DNA of 64,000 bases from Nitrosospira sp. Nsp11 (GTDB taxonomy: Bacteria; Pseudomonadota; Gammaproteobacteria; Burkholderiales; Nitrosomonadaceae), in NCBI RefSeq assembly GCF_900142705.1, contig NZ_FRBV01000002.1:124001-188000 (forward strand), read 5' to 3'. The translations under genes and the position numbers were made by a program. Every line of letters begins with the position of its first letter. Positions within the stretch are counted from its first letter, which is position 1. Below the pieces are notes generated by a model. That model worked only from the letters and a program-made list of their open reading frames with translations. It did not search any database and was not told the origin of the DNA. Shown here piece after piece: positions 41,459 through 51,233 of the stretch.

Positions 41459-42010
41459 TCAAGCTGCTGGCAAGCTCTTCAGATTTACCAGCTCAAACAG
41501 CGTTGACTCAACTCCGTCGACCAGCCATATTTGTTTGTCCTGAATCGTGCAATTCAAACGCATGTTACGTTGCGCCTGCTTCGCGATGGCCTGGCTGGCT
41601 TCCCTTGGTAAATTGCTCACGGTCAGGTTCTTGATCTGTTCGAGCTTACCGCGGCATTGATTCCACCAAGTGTCGGCAATTCGCCCACCATATGTATAAA
41701 CGCATACCTGACTGGCACGACCACAGGCTCTGCGAATGAGTTTTTCATCCGGGAGGCCCACATCTATCCAGAGCTCGATAGCGCCGGTTAAATCCTTCTG
41801 CCAGAGATCGGGTTCATCACACGTGCTCAATCCATTACCAAACGATAGTGATTCATTGGCGTGCAGCAGAAAGGCCAGCAATCGCACCATCATGCGTTCA
41901 TCGGTTTCCGATGGGTGGCGGGCGAGGGTGAGCAAATGGTCGTGATAATAATTGCGATCCAGGTCCGCGATTCGCAGATCGGCCTTAAAAATGGTTGCTC
42001 CAAGAGCCAT
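41459..42010 (-). CDS. yaeQ: YaeQ family protein
   Basis: A 183-residue protein of the YaeQ family, matching the usual ~180 residues. It starts MALGATIFKADLRIADLDR and has the conserved RHPSETDERMMVRLLAFLLH and IELWIDVGLPDEKLIRRAC. The fold is related to PD-(D/E)XK nucleases; the Glu-Asp residues in SETDERM and ELWIDVG fit that core. E. coli YaeQ was found as a multicopy suppressor of RfaH loss, but no clear enzyme role is proven. The 42091 start would add a non-homologous extension, so I use 42010. Confidence 0.9.
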   Translation of the reverse strand: MALGATIFKADLRIADLDRNYYHDHLLTLARHPSETDERMMVRLLAFLLHANESLSFGNGLSTCDEPDLWQKDLTGAIELWIDVGLPDEKLIRRACGRASQVCVYTYGGRIADTWWNQCRGKLEQIKNLTVSNLPREASQAIAKQAQRNMRLNCTIQDKQIWLVDGVESTLFELVNLKSLPAA

Positions 42011-42149
42011 ATAGATATAAGTAGTTGTGTGATTGGTTGCCTGATGACCATTCTGAGTGGAACTCTCAGGAACGTAAAAAAGTTCGCCCAATCATATTAT
42101 TTCCATGCAAGGGGTGCGGCATGACAAGCTGCATCTTTTGCCGGTCGAG

Positions 42150-42614
42150 ATCGCACAAGGAGCTATTCTTCTGATTCCGTACCCTTCTGGCTGGGCTGAT
42201 GGTAGGCACTTTATGCGGCTTGATTGGCGTATACGTAATACTGCGCGGCGTGAGCTATATAGGTCATGGATTGTGGCATGCCCCAATTGACGGTGCAGTG
42301 CTTTCGATTCTCCTCACGCTTTCGATCATCGCATCCATGAACGTAGTCGGCGTCACCATGATTGCCGCCACGCTTATCGTGACCGCATTGACGGCTCGAG
42401 TGATGACGGACAGCTTCAGCCGCATGCTGATTTATTCGGTTCTGATCTGCTCCCCGACAGGGGTTATTGGAACTTACCTGAGTTATATCCTTAATTTGCC
42501 TCTGGCGCTGCCATTGTCTTGTTTAGCGCCTTACTGTTCTGCTTATCGCTGCTGCTTAAACCTGTCCGTAAAAAACGCATGTTGCGCATGGGCTTCCAGC
42601 ACAATAGCCATTAG
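42150..42614 (+). pseudogene. Broken metal-ion ABC transporter permease (ZnuB/MntB type)
   Basis: A stretch from ~42175 in one frame reads RTLLAGLMVGTLCGLIGVYV and VSYIGHGLWHAP, then VMTDSFSRMLIYSVLICSPTG; this is the permease family of Zn/Mn ABC importers. Near 42505 the frame changes and the C-terminus continues in another frame as IVLFSALLFCLSLLLKPVRK, ending at TAG 42612-42614. A stop (TGA 42172-42174) precedes the first part in its frame and the N-terminal TM is lost. No ATPase or binding-protein gene is beside it. It is a frameshifted, 5'-truncated fossil. Confidence 0.7.
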
Positions 42615-42658
42615 AAGCCCTTAAACCCAAGTCCGGCGGTTGGACCCTCTCCGCATCA

Positions 42659-43150
42659 TCAATAGGAGATCGTTCCGTCTGCCTCCATTTTTCCCTTGCC
42701 GGTCTTGATATCCTGGCTTCCCTGTAATTCCACGCTCCCGTTCGCTTTTGAAAACCGCCCCGTTCCGCCTGTGATCTGAAACGTTGCATTGGAAAAGGAA
42801 TATACCGGTACCGTATCTGTCGGAACAAGAGAACCGCTATAGTCACCGCTAATCTTATCGCCATTTGCCGCGGTGATCGTCAATTTGCCGATGAAAGCGT
42901 AATGCTTGTCGACCGGCGTAATGCAATCGTTTGCCGCAATCGAAATCTTGCCCATATGTGAGCTTTTACCTGTGCCGGTCGTTGTGCCGCCAAATCCGGA
43001 GGGGCAGTCTGGATTGAGCCCCGATTTCTCTTGCGTTACCGCGCTAATCTTCAAGGGCACGGTCGTCGGACCTGCCAGGGCTATTAGCGGTAGTGCGAAG
43101 CCTGCAACGGCAATGACAGAAGTTATGGTTCGTTTCGAGAACGGGGTCAT
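42659..43150 (-). CDS. Secreted small beta-barrel-like hypothetical protein
   Basis: A 163-residue exported protein: signal peptide ending FALPLIALAG, then a Gly/Ser/Thr-rich domain. Motifs ISGDYSGSLVPTDTVPVYSF and ATFQITGGTGRFSKANGSVE recall allene-oxide-cyclase-like lipocalin-type barrels, seen in many secreted bacterial proteins of unknown role. Two cysteines (NPDCPSGF and ANDCITP) could form a disulfide. A TTG two codons upstream (43156) has better spacing to GAGGAG than the ATG at 43150, so the true start may be either. Confidence 0.75.
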   Translation of the reverse strand: MTPFSKRTITSVIAVAGFALPLIALAGPTTVPLKISAVTQEKSGLNPDCPSGFGGTTTGTGKSSHMGKISIAANDCITPVDKHYAFIGKLTITAANGDKISGDYSGSLVPTDTVPVYSFSNATFQITGGTGRFSKANGSVELQGSQDIKTGKGKMEADGTISY

Positions 43151-43229
43151 GATCAATGTTGCTCCTCATTTCTAATTTGTAAGAGAAGGTTTATTTATGG
43201 AGTTAGCGGCTGATGCTATTTTAAGGGCG

Positions 43230-44921
43230 CTAGTCTAACATTGTCACTCGTCCTTCAAAGGGTTGCAATTGATGTGCCTCGCTTTGAAGGTGTGTCGAAA
43301 GCAGTATTCTGGAATGGTTTACCGGGTTTTTCTGCGCGTACTGTGACATATTCAGTACTACGCTGTATTTTTTTCCATTGAAAATGCGATTGTATGCGAG
43401 AATTTTTTTATTGCATAAATCATGCACAATCTCAAGACTTCCCGCATGTAACGCGGGCGTTTCCTTTCGAAGGTGAATCACTTTTTTATAAAAATTAAAC
43501 AGCGAATCGGAATCCGCTATCTGCCTGTCAACATTTATTTCCTTGAAATTTTCAGCGACGGGCAGCCAGGGCTTTACTGAATCGGCACAGAAACCTGCGT
43601 TCAGTTTTTCGTTCCATAGCATCGGTGTGCGGCACTCGTCGCGATTGAGAATTTCAGGGCTCTTATCCACCAGGAACTGTGGAATCCAGCTATGCTGTAT
43701 GGCTATAGCATCTTTTCCCTGTTTTAGCGGAATTCTTACTCTGGGTATGCCGATTTCATCCCCGAAATAGGTGAATGGAATGCCTCTGCACGTGAATTGA
43801 AACAGCGCCAGCAACTTCGCTTTTGCTACACTTCCACCCAAACGGCTGATGATTCGCGTGCGATCATGATTGGCAAAGACGAGCGTGGGTATCAGGGGTT
43901 CAGGAAAATGCTCTTCAAATGTTAACAGCATCTTGCGGTAATTTTCCGCTTTAAACGGTGTCGAAATAGCCTTGAAAAGGAAGATGGCGTTCAAGCCATT
44001 TTTGCCGTTGTTATAGCAAAACTGGTTGATCAGCGCTTCGTCACCATGCGATTCCCCTATCAAGACTCTTCTGGGATTAACGAACTCGTCCACTATGCTT
44101 CTTAACTCAGTTGCAAATTCAAAGCTTTTTTCATGGAGAAAATTGTTTTTCAGATTTTGAAAAAAAATGGACAAGGATTTGTCTGACGGGGTCAATCGAA
44201 AGCTGGGCGGATTACTGCGGAGTTCGGCGTCTTCGTAAATCGCGCTTATAATATCCAGCCGGAAGCCATCTACCCCTTTTTTTAGCCAGAATCTGACGAC
44301 ATCAAACATCGCTTGCTTGACTTCGGGATTGTGGTAGTTCAAGTCGGGCTGAAAAGGGAGAAAGGCCGTGTAATTGAACTGCTTCCGTTCAGGGTAATAT
44401 GTCCAGGCTTTGTTGCCGGCCATCGCGCGCCAGTTGTTGGGCGGCTTCATGCCATTCCTGCCTTTCCCGTTTTTCCAGATATACCAGTCCGCTTTCGGAT
44501 TGTCGCGTGAGCTTGCCGATTCCTTGAACCAGGCATGCTCATTAGAGGTATGGTTCAGTACCAGGTCGAATATGAGCTTCATTTTTCTACCATGCACCTC
44601 TTGCACCAGTTTTTCAAAAAGCGCCATATCGCCGTACTGTGGAGAAATAGAAAAATAGTCGCTGATATCGTAGCCGAAATCTCTTTGCGGACTCTGCGTA
44701 AAGGGAGAAATCCAGATCGTTTCGTAACCGAGGTCCTTAAGATAATCAAGTTTTTCTATGACGCCCGGTATATCTCCAATGCCGTCGCCATTGGTGTCTA
44801 AGAAGGAGCGCGGATAGATCTGGTAAACAGTGGTTTTTTTCCACCATTCGCCATCTGAATCATTAGGGAAGATGGAACCCATGGAACTGTCTGTCATAAC
44901 TGGCTGGAATAAACTTCCCAT
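43230..44921 (-). CDS. GH13 alpha-glucosidase / oligosaccharide hydrolase
   Basis: A 563-residue family GH13 enzyme of the oligo-1,6-glucosidase/alpha-glucosidase subfamily. The catalytic triad is nucleophile Asp223 (GFRLDI), acid/base Glu290 (LIGESHG) and Asp353 (ANHDRTR). The opening WWKKTTVYQIYPRSF and the calcium-type loop DTNGDGIGDIPGV are classic. No signal peptide, so it is cytoplasmic and probably hydrolyses or transfers alpha-glucosides from stored or compatible-solute sugars. Start choice is uncertain: no ribosome-binding site precedes the ATG at 44921, and later in-frame ATGs at 44897 and 44882 are possible. Confidence 0.93.
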   Translation of the reverse strand: MGSLFQPVMTDSSMGSIFPNDSDGEWWKKTTVYQIYPRSFLDTNGDGIGDIPGVIEKLDYLKDLGYETIWISPFTQSPQRDFGYDISDYFSISPQYGDMALFEKLVQEVHGRKMKLIFDLVLNHTSNEHAWFKESASSRDNPKADWYIWKNGKGRNGMKPPNNWRAMAGNKAWTYYPERKQFNYTAFLPFQPDLNYHNPEVKQAMFDVVRFWLKKGVDGFRLDIISAIYEDAELRSNPPSFRLTPSDKSLSIFFQNLKNNFLHEKSFEFATELRSIVDEFVNPRRVLIGESHGDEALINQFCYNNGKNGLNAIFLFKAISTPFKAENYRKMLLTFEEHFPEPLIPTLVFANHDRTRIISRLGGSVAKAKLLALFQFTCRGIPFTYFGDEIGIPRVRIPLKQGKDAIAIQHSWIPQFLVDKSPEILNRDECRTPMLWNEKLNAGFCADSVKPWLPVAENFKEINVDRQIADSDSLFNFYKKVIHLRKETPALHAGSLEIVHDLCNKKILAYNRIFNGKKYSVVLNMSQYAQKNPVNHSRILLSTHLQSEAHQLQPFEGRVTMLD

Positions 44922-45739
44922 AAGAATTATTTACGATTTGACGATACCCAGGGCCATCGGGAGCCGAAAGCCCTGGTTTGATCCAGTCGAAAGGAGCGGT
45001 ATATGAAAGAAGCGATATATATAAGGGGTGGATTTGCGGATTTCTGACCCTGCCGATGGATTCGGCCAAGGAAGAAAGAGGGGCGCAGTTTGAACGCTGG
45101 CCGAACGTTGATGAGCAGGGTTTTCACTCATCCGGCAGAGTCTTGTTTTATCCAAGAACTATAGGACTGCTAATAATCCGTCCGAGTTCAATGGCGACAG
45201 ATAGTTCTGCGGAAAACCCGTAGTTCTTGCGTTGGGTGAGAATGCTATGAAACGCGGTACACTCGGGTACGATTGAAGGATAGCAACTCTGGCGCTAATC
45301 TGGTACACAACGTCAGGAGAGCCTGGTAAAGGTAGCAATCGAAGATAATGCCAGGATTTGGCAGGTCAAGAGTTTCTGTCAGGCAAGCAGAAGTATTCAA
45401 CCCTGAGTATTGCTAAAGCTGACGTTCTGCCGCAAGGGTCGCCAGTCATTCAGTCATAAAAGCGCAGCTATGCCCAATTTTCCCAACCTTTCGGCGGCCG
45501 ATCGAATCGTGCAAAACGTCTCGTCATTTTGAGGCTATTATGAAACAAGGGGCAGTGTTTCACGATGATTTTCACCGCCACATTATCCTGCATTCTAGTA
45601 CCTTGGTCCGATGTTCAGATGATTAACGCGGGTAAATAATGTTTCTATTACGCAACGAAAATTACCGAGAATTCTGACTTTACTTTTCGCTTCCGTTTGC
45701 TTCGGATCGCAAGCGCCAATTTTATAAAATGAACGTCAT
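44922..45739. other. Long gene-poor region
   Basis: About 820 bases between the divergent glucosidase gene and a decayed PEP-CTERM gene. It holds an inverted repeat at 44948-44976 (CCAGGGC arms) and a tiny frame with a good ribosome-binding site at 45003-45047 that encodes 14 residues. Around 45640-45725 a signal-peptide-like frame is present (see the next entry). No other gene is seen. Confidence 0.5.
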
Positions 45740-46453
45740 ATGGAAAACTTGAGTACGGCGTTATCAGTGGTGGCGGTATTAGCGGAACCGTTGGGGGAAA
45801 ATGCTACGCTGATAGGTCCTGTTCATTATCAGTCCTTCGCGGCCAGCCGTTTTGCCCGCGCTTCATTCGCGTATTTTCATCTCGAAGATTTTGAGAACGG
45901 CATCCTTGATACTTTCAACGCCCTGGCGCCGCATGGAATGGTGTTGCAGCCTGCCGGCCAGGCCGTTCCGGCCGAAGCAGAAGAGGGCTCGACAGATAAT
46001 TCGCGCCCTTCGCATAATACATGGTATTCAGACGGCGACTCGATCCTGACATTCTCGTTCAGCAAGGAATTACTCGGCGAGTTGCCTACCGATGCCGGTT
46101 TGATATGGACTGACATGGGGCTTGCCAACATTCGAGACGGTTTTAAAAGCGTGCTTTTTGAAGCTTTCGATGCGTCAAATAATTTGCTGGGAACGATCGG
46201 CCCATCCGCTATGGGAGATGGTTTATTCGCAGGCCAGACGGCGGAAGATCGGTTTTTTGGCGTTAGTAGCGCCAATGGCGTCGGTTCAATACGAATAACT
46301 TCATTAAGCAGTACGGAGCAGGGAATGGATCAGCTGAGGTCCCCCTTCCCGGAATCCGTGCAATTCGACGCAAATTCCGAATCCGCCGCCCTTGCCCTGC
46401 TTGTGGTCGGGCATGGAGGAAGCGGCTTCAAACGGCGTCATTTGCAAAGCTGA
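45740..46453 (+). CDS. Probable remnant of a PEP-CTERM exported protein
   Basis: A 237-residue frame. Body motifs resemble secreted PEP-CTERM proteins, for example STDNSRPSHNTWYSDGDS and LLGTIGPSAMGDG. The C-terminal SESAALALLVVGHGGSGFKR is a sorting-signal-like tail in which the PEP itself has become SES. There is no N-terminal signal peptide in frame. One is visible just upstream in another frame (RILTLLFASVCFGSQA, about 45658-45715), ending in a stop. I infer that an exported protein has lost its signal peptide frame and its sorting motif, so it is likely non-functional. Confidence 0.45.
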   Translation: MENLSTALSVVAVLAEPLGENATLIGPVHYQSFAASRFARASFAYFHLEDFENGILDTFNALAPHGMVLQPAGQAVPAEAEEGSTDNSRPSHNTWYSDGDSILTFSFSKELLGELPTDAGLIWTDMGLANIRDGFKSVLFEAFDASNNLLGTIGPSAMGDGLFAGQTAEDRFFGVSSANGVGSIRITSLSSTEQGMDQLRSPFPESVQFDANSESAALALLVVGHGGSGFKRRHLQS

Positions 46454-46556
46454 AACGGTAATACCGGGATTCAGGCAGGATGAGGGGTTGCTCGACTTAG
46501 AGAAAAGCAGTTGCAGACGAATAGACCGCCAATTGGTTGAGGCGGATATACTCGCA

Positions 46557-48032
46557 TCAACCACTACCCGTCTGCTGTTTTCCCAAATGACTATGCTTAC
46601 GGGCATAAGCGAAATAAACGATGAGGCCGGTCAAGGCCCAGTACAGAAACAATCTTATCGTATTCCAGCCCAGGCTGATGAATAGCAGCGCGCATCCTGC
46701 CATGGCCAAAGGGCCGACAATCCAGATCATCGGCGTTTTGAACGGTCTGTGCCGGTCCGGTTCGCGGCGGCGCAGAATCATCACGCCCAGCGCCACCATG
46801 AAAAATGCGAAGAGGGTGCCGGAATTCGAGACGTCGGCCAGCATTCCGACCGGGAACATCGCAGCGAAGAAGGCTACCGCGATACCTGTAACCAGGGTGA
46901 CGACATGTGGGGTATGAAAACGCTTATGCACATGGGAGAAGAACTTCGGCATAAGCCCATCGTGCGACATCGTAAACAGAACGCGGGTTTGCCCATAAAT
47001 CATCATCAGCACCACAGAGGGCAGGGCGACGATAGCGGCAGAAGCTACCCAATTGCCGACCGCCGGGTAACCCACCTCACGTAACACAAAAGCCAGGGGT
47101 TCCTTGGATAAGGATAGCTCGGCACCTGGCTGGGCACCGACAGCGCCCACTGCAGCATACGCGACAACCAGGTAAAAAACAGTGCATATCGTCAATGAAC
47201 CAATGAGCCCAATAGGTACGTTACGGTTAGGATTGGTGGTTTCTTCCGCCGCCGTCGAGACGGCATCAAACCCGATATAGGCAAAAAAGATGGACGCGGC
47301 GGCGCCGAGCACGCCCACACCCGAAAGCGGGGTACCCCAGCCTTTGGGCAGCATAGGCTCAAAGTTGGCGGCATTGACGGCGGGCAGGGCGAGAATGATA
47401 AAGGCCGAGAGCGCGACTATTTTTACGATGACAAGAATAGCCGTGAATCTGGCACTCTTTGAAGTACCCATGATTAGAAGAAGTGTAACGAAAAGCGAGA
47501 TCAGGAATGCCAGTAGATTGAAACCGCCTGCGGTGGTTGTGCCCGCTGTTGTACCTGTTTCGGTTTCAGTTGTAAGAACAATAAAATCGTAAGGCCCCGC
47601 AGTCAAAGCCAGGGGCAGCCCATACCCTATCTCATGAAGGAAGCCATTAATATAGCCGGACCACCCGACGGCAACCGCGGCGGCTGCTACCGCATATTCC
47701 AGAATAAGCGCCCAACCCACCATCCATGCCGCCAACTCTCCAAATACCGCATAGGAATAGGTATATGCGGACCCCGCAACCGGTACCATCGCTGCAATCT
47801 CGGAATACACAAGCGCTGCCAGTGCGCAGACAAAACCGGCGATGACAAACGAAAACATCATGCCTGGTCCGGCTTTGTCCGCAGCAACCGATGTCAGCAC
47901 GAAAATGCCGGTGCCGATAATGGCGCCGATACCCAGCATGGTAAGGTCGAAGGCCCCAAGCTGGCGCTTGAGTCCCCTTGTGCGTGCTGACTCAAGTATA
48001 TGATCCAGGGACTTGACGCGCTCAAACAGCAT
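46557..48032 (-). CDS. APC-family amino acid permease
   Basis: A 491-residue APC superfamily transporter of the cationic amino acid transporter (CAT/YfnA) type with about 12-14 TM helices. It opens LKRQLGAFDLTMLGIGAIIG, the family's unwound TM1 motif, then IFVLTSVAADKAGPGMMF and ASIFFAYIGFDAVSTAAEE. Its exact substrate is not shown by the sequence. It stands alone, with a cytosolic N-terminal tail and a C-terminal YARKHSHLGKQQTGSG. A ribosome-binding site lies upstream. Confidence 0.9.
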   Translation of the reverse strand: MLFERVKSLDHILESARTRGLKRQLGAFDLTMLGIGAIIGTGIFVLTSVAADKAGPGMMFSFVIAGFVCALAALVYSEIAAMVPVAGSAYTYSYAVFGELAAWMVGWALILEYAVAAAAVAVGWSGYINGFLHEIGYGLPLALTAGPYDFIVLTTETETGTTAGTTTAGGFNLLAFLISLFVTLLLIMGTSKSARFTAILVIVKIVALSAFIILALPAVNAANFEPMLPKGWGTPLSGVGVLGAAASIFFAYIGFDAVSTAAEETTNPNRNVPIGLIGSLTICTVFYLVVAYAAVGAVGAQPGAELSLSKEPLAFVLREVGYPAVGNWVASAAIVALPSVVLMMIYGQTRVLFTMSHDGLMPKFFSHVHKRFHTPHVVTLVTGIAVAFFAAMFPVGMLADVSNSGTLFAFFMVALGVMILRRREPDRHRPFKTPMIWIVGPLAMAGCALLFISLGWNTIRLFLYWALTGLIVYFAYARKHSHLGKQQTGSG

Positions 48033-48305
48033 CTGTTTCTCCGGTTAAAAAGGGAGCAAAACGAATTTGCTCGCGCTCTGAAGTCAACGAGGGTTTAATA
48101 AGCCATCGGCAAGCGCATTGTGATCCGCCGGAGACGTACTCAGCGGTTCCTCGGGTCCAGTGGGGGTTTTCGCAAGGCGCATTCTAAACCAGCGGAGCGC
48201 GGCGTGATGGAAATGCTGCCTTGAATCGCGAAAATTGCCTTAAACACAGCGAGAAATCGGCATTAACCAGCTTAATCCGTCAAATTGCCCGGATATACAG
48301 GCTTG

Positions 48306-48995
48306 CTACCCCTTCTTGATCCTCTTCTTCATTTTTGTATAACCAGGCAGCGACGGGATGCGCCATAGATACCATGATGCTACCGTTCGATACGGGCTGC
48401 ATGGCATGCCAGCTGTTTCCATCGTTTTGCGACCGGGAATAGTATCAAGAGTTTTCAGGAACCGGTAGCCCTCGCGTACACCAAAATCATCGGCCGGCAA
48501 CACATCGATACGGTCGAGCGTGTAGATGAGCAGCATTTCGACCGTCCAGCGGCCAATACCCGGCAGCGCTACCAGGCGGGCAACGAGTTCATCGTTGGAC
48601 ATTTCGCCTGCGATATCGCGAGTCGGCACAAGGCCGCTCAATGCGCCCTCAGCAATACCTCTTATCGTACTGATCTTGCGTGTCGAAAAACCGCACGAAC
48701 GAAGATCTTCAAATTTGGACGCCAGTATTTGGGTCGGGTGGGGAAATGCGCCGTCGGGGTACAAATCCAGAAATCTGCCGATAATGGCGTCCGCCGCCCG
48801 AGCATGCAATTGCTGGTATGCCACCGCTCTCACCAGTGCTTCATAAGGCTCACGCGCTGGTTCTGGCTGATGCATGCATGGCCCCACCAATTTTATCAGT
48901 CGTGACCAATCCTCATCAATGAGAGAGACATGGCTGGCGGCAAGGCGATATATGTCGACCGGAGAACTCGCGCTCTTCATTGCGGTGTTTGGCAT
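48306..48995 (-). CDS. AlkA-like DNA-3-methyladenine glycosylase (single domain)
   Basis: A 229-residue HhH-GPD glycosylase without the AlkA N-terminal domain. The HhH is LPGIGRWTVEMLLIY and the catalytic Asp lies in VLPADDFGVREGY. ALVRAVAYQQLHARAADAI is the typical helix pair before it. It resembles the yeast Mag1 / AlkA2 type of 3-methyladenine excision enzymes. The C-terminus ends in a basic KMKKRIKKG tail. It is one of five alkylation-repair genes in the window. A 12-bp tandem repeat with CACGTG lies about 130 bases upstream (49126-49149). Confidence 0.88.
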   Translation of the reverse strand: MPNTAMKSASSPVDIYRLAASHVSLIDEDWSRLIKLVGPCMHQPEPAREPYEALVRAVAYQQLHARAADAIIGRFLDLYPDGAFPHPTQILASKFEDLRSCGFSTRKISTIRGIAEGALSGLVPTRDIAGEMSNDELVARLVALPGIGRWTVEMLLIYTLDRIDVLPADDFGVREGYRFLKTLDTIPGRKTMETAGMPCSPYRTVASWYLWRIPSLPGYTKMKKRIKKG

Positions 48996-49125
48996 TTATC
49001 CGATCCTTTATCTACTGTCCGGCCTGTTTATAGCGCCTTTGCGTGTACCGCGACACTGATTGTACTGGATGATGTGGCGATTTGATGATGTCGTGCGGCT
49101 CGAACTCTTCCACTGGATTTTTCAT

Positions 49126-49149
49126 CAGTTCACGTGACAGTTCACGTGA
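49126..49149. repeat. Tandem duplication of a 12-bp unit carrying palindrome TCACGTGA
   Basis: CAGTTCACGTGA occurs twice head to tail (49126-49137 and 49138-49149). Each copy holds the palindrome TCACGTGA. It lies between the norD stop (49189) and the start of the AlkA-like gene (48995), upstream of the latter. It could be a double operator site for a dimeric regulator, but no regulator gene is beside it. Confidence 0.7.
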
Positions 49150-49188
49150 ATGACAAAGCATATACGGAAAAAATACGGATTATTTTGT

Positions 49189-51198
49189 TTATGTCTTGAC
49201 TAGCTTCTTGAGAATATCTGCCAGAACGACTGGCAAGAATTGGGGGTGTTGCAGCACGGCGTAGTGTCCAGGACCAAATATACCAGCAAGATATTGAGGC
49301 GCATGTCGATCGACAGTGAGACAAAATGGATGCACTGACTGCAGCGTGGCTTCAGCCACGGCTCGCCTCATGTCTTCCACACCATAGGGGCCTTCATATA
49401 GATCGACATCGTTCGGTTTGCCATCGGATAATAAAATAAGTAAACGATGCAAGGCAGGGCGAGCGACGAGCAAGCTCGTTGTATGCCGAATAGCTGCGCC
49501 TGCGCGCGTATAGCGTTGAGGTTCCAGTCCGGCAATGCGGCGGTGTATGAGATTATTATCGCTTTCGTCGAAATCCTTTACAGGCCACAATGTCACGTTT
49601 TGCGCACTTTCGCCAGAAAACGCCAGGATGCAAAATGGATCGCTCAAGGCCATCAGCGCGTAGTTGACCAGCAGCAGTGCTTCCTTTTCGACATCGATGA
49701 TGCGCAAATCACCAGAAACCCAGCCATCTGTCGAGCCACTTATATCAATCAGCAATGCGATGGCGATATCACGTCGCGCAGGCCTTACGGATTGGTATAG
49801 GCGATCTTCCAGCGGTAACCCCATGTGTTGCTCGGCAAAGGCGTTCACGTAAGCGCTAATGTCGAGATCAGGGCCGTCTGCTTGGCGGTTTTGTCGGATA
49901 CGGCGCGGCCGCATGCCCTCGAAGCGGCGCCGGACCTGCTGCAGCAAGCCATAGCGCTTGGCCAGCACGGATTCAACCCATGCCGGGTCGCCGAGCGGCG
50001 ACGCCTGGAGCCGTACCACTGCACCCCGTTCCCGATAGCCTGGAATGCGGAAATCCCACTCGGGATATGAGATGCCTGCCCCAGCGGCTGTCAAACCCGG
50101 GGGTAGCACAGCTCGCTGGGCAGGGGGATCATCTGAAAGCAACACTTCCAGTGCCGGTCTGGGGTTAGAGATGAGGCATGCTTCGGGCAACTCGGAAAGC
50201 GAATCGGCGATATCACCCGCGTCTGCGTTCTCATCCCGGTCAGTAGGGCGCTGCATGCCCGCCGGGTCTTCCACGTGTTGCTGTGGATCATCCATTTGCA
50301 GCATCCACATGCCCTGCACGGCATCATCTTCATCCTCGCTTTTTTTCCGTACTTCGGGACGGCGTGACAGTCGCGCAGTACGCGGAGTTTGTGCGGGCGC
50401 ATCGGGCATATTTGCAGCATCGAGCTGCTTCTGATGCGCTGCGGCCACAGGTAGAGTCCTGCCAAGCCACAGGTCACTGCGCATGCCGCGATAGCGTATC
50501 TTCCCTGAATCGCACATCGCTGAGACTCCCCGCGCTGTTTCAATCGCCCAGGTTAGTGAATCTTTCGCGGCGGCTGCGGTGATATACGGAGAAGGAATAA
50601 GTGCCGGGTGAGCATTAAGCGCTTGACAATAAAAATCTTCAATTACGCGTTCGGGCGCGTTCAATAATGCGGGTTGCAACCGTTCCGACAACATGGCATG
50701 GCGCAGCGACAGAAGATCGTGCGTGAACCCGGGGAAATCGAGAGCGAGCATATGGTCGACCGCTAGCGCTTCGCTTAAATAAAACAAATCCTCTGCCAGC
50801 GCACTCGGCATCGCATCACCGAAAACAGCCCGTCGTTGCGCCCGCCCGGCCTGTTGCAGCGCGAGGACGCGGAACAGTTGCAGTGGAGCGGGCGACGCAA
50901 GCTGCGCCGGCAGGAAGATTTGTGCGCCGTCATTAGCAGGCAGCGCACGGGGCTCAACCATATGTCGAGGCCTGTTTCGAAACAGGCGAGACAATGCGGA
51001 TACGGGTGCGGGTTCCTGAGCAACATTAACACGAATGTCATAACCATGCACGGCCGCGAGCAGCAACTCCAGACGTTGCTTGTGTGCAGCAAGCGTGCAG
51101 GCATTATCCTGGCCCTGATTCGGGCGAGACCATAGGCGCGAAACAAATACGGTTGCGTGACGCGCGGCATCAATGATGATTTCTTCAGGTTCTGCCAT
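49189..51198 (-). CDS. norD: Nitric oxide reductase activation protein NorD (VWA domain)
   Basis: A 669-residue NorD-type protein with a C-terminal von Willebrand A domain, MIDAS motif DISGS in ALLIDISGSTDGWVSG. The N-terminal half is mostly helical. NorD works with the AAA+ ATPase NorQ to activate or insert cofactors into the NorCB complex. It is the last gene of norCBQD; a 35-base gap separates it from norQ. Its length is within the NorD range (about 610-680 residues). Confidence 0.93.
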   Translation of the reverse strand: MAEPEEIIIDAARHATVFVSRLWSRPNQGQDNACTLAAHKQRLELLLAAVHGYDIRVNVAQEPAPVSALSRLFRNRPRHMVEPRALPANDGAQIFLPAQLASPAPLQLFRVLALQQAGRAQRRAVFGDAMPSALAEDLFYLSEALAVDHMLALDFPGFTHDLLSLRHAMLSERLQPALLNAPERVIEDFYCQALNAHPALIPSPYITAAAAKDSLTWAIETARGVSAMCDSGKIRYRGMRSDLWLGRTLPVAAAHQKQLDAANMPDAPAQTPRTARLSRRPEVRKKSEDEDDAVQGMWMLQMDDPQQHVEDPAGMQRPTDRDENADAGDIADSLSELPEACLISNPRPALEVLLSDDPPAQRAVLPPGLTAAGAGISYPEWDFRIPGYRERGAVVRLQASPLGDPAWVESVLAKRYGLLQQVRRRFEGMRPRRIRQNRQADGPDLDISAYVNAFAEQHMGLPLEDRLYQSVRPARRDIAIALLIDISGSTDGWVSGDLRIIDVEKEALLLVNYALMALSDPFCILAFSGESAQNVTLWPVKDFDESDNNLIHRRIAGLEPQRYTRAGAAIRHTTSLLVARPALHRLLILLSDGKPNDVDLYEGPYGVEDMRRAVAEATLQSVHPFCLTVDRHAPQYLAGIFGPGHYAVLQHPQFLPVVLADILKKLVKT

Positions 51199-51233
51199 GA
51201 TGAATCGTCAAGAATGGTCAGTTGATGAGCAAG

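Noticed and set aside
44948-44976. CCAGGGC inverted repeat upstream of the glucosidase
   Set aside because: Only 7-bp arms with a long loop; too weak to call an operator or terminator.
45003-45047. A 14-residue frame with a good ribosome-binding site upstream of a decayed gene
   Set aside because: Too short, no gene follows that it could control on this strand within 690 bases, and no terminator/antiterminator pair is seen.
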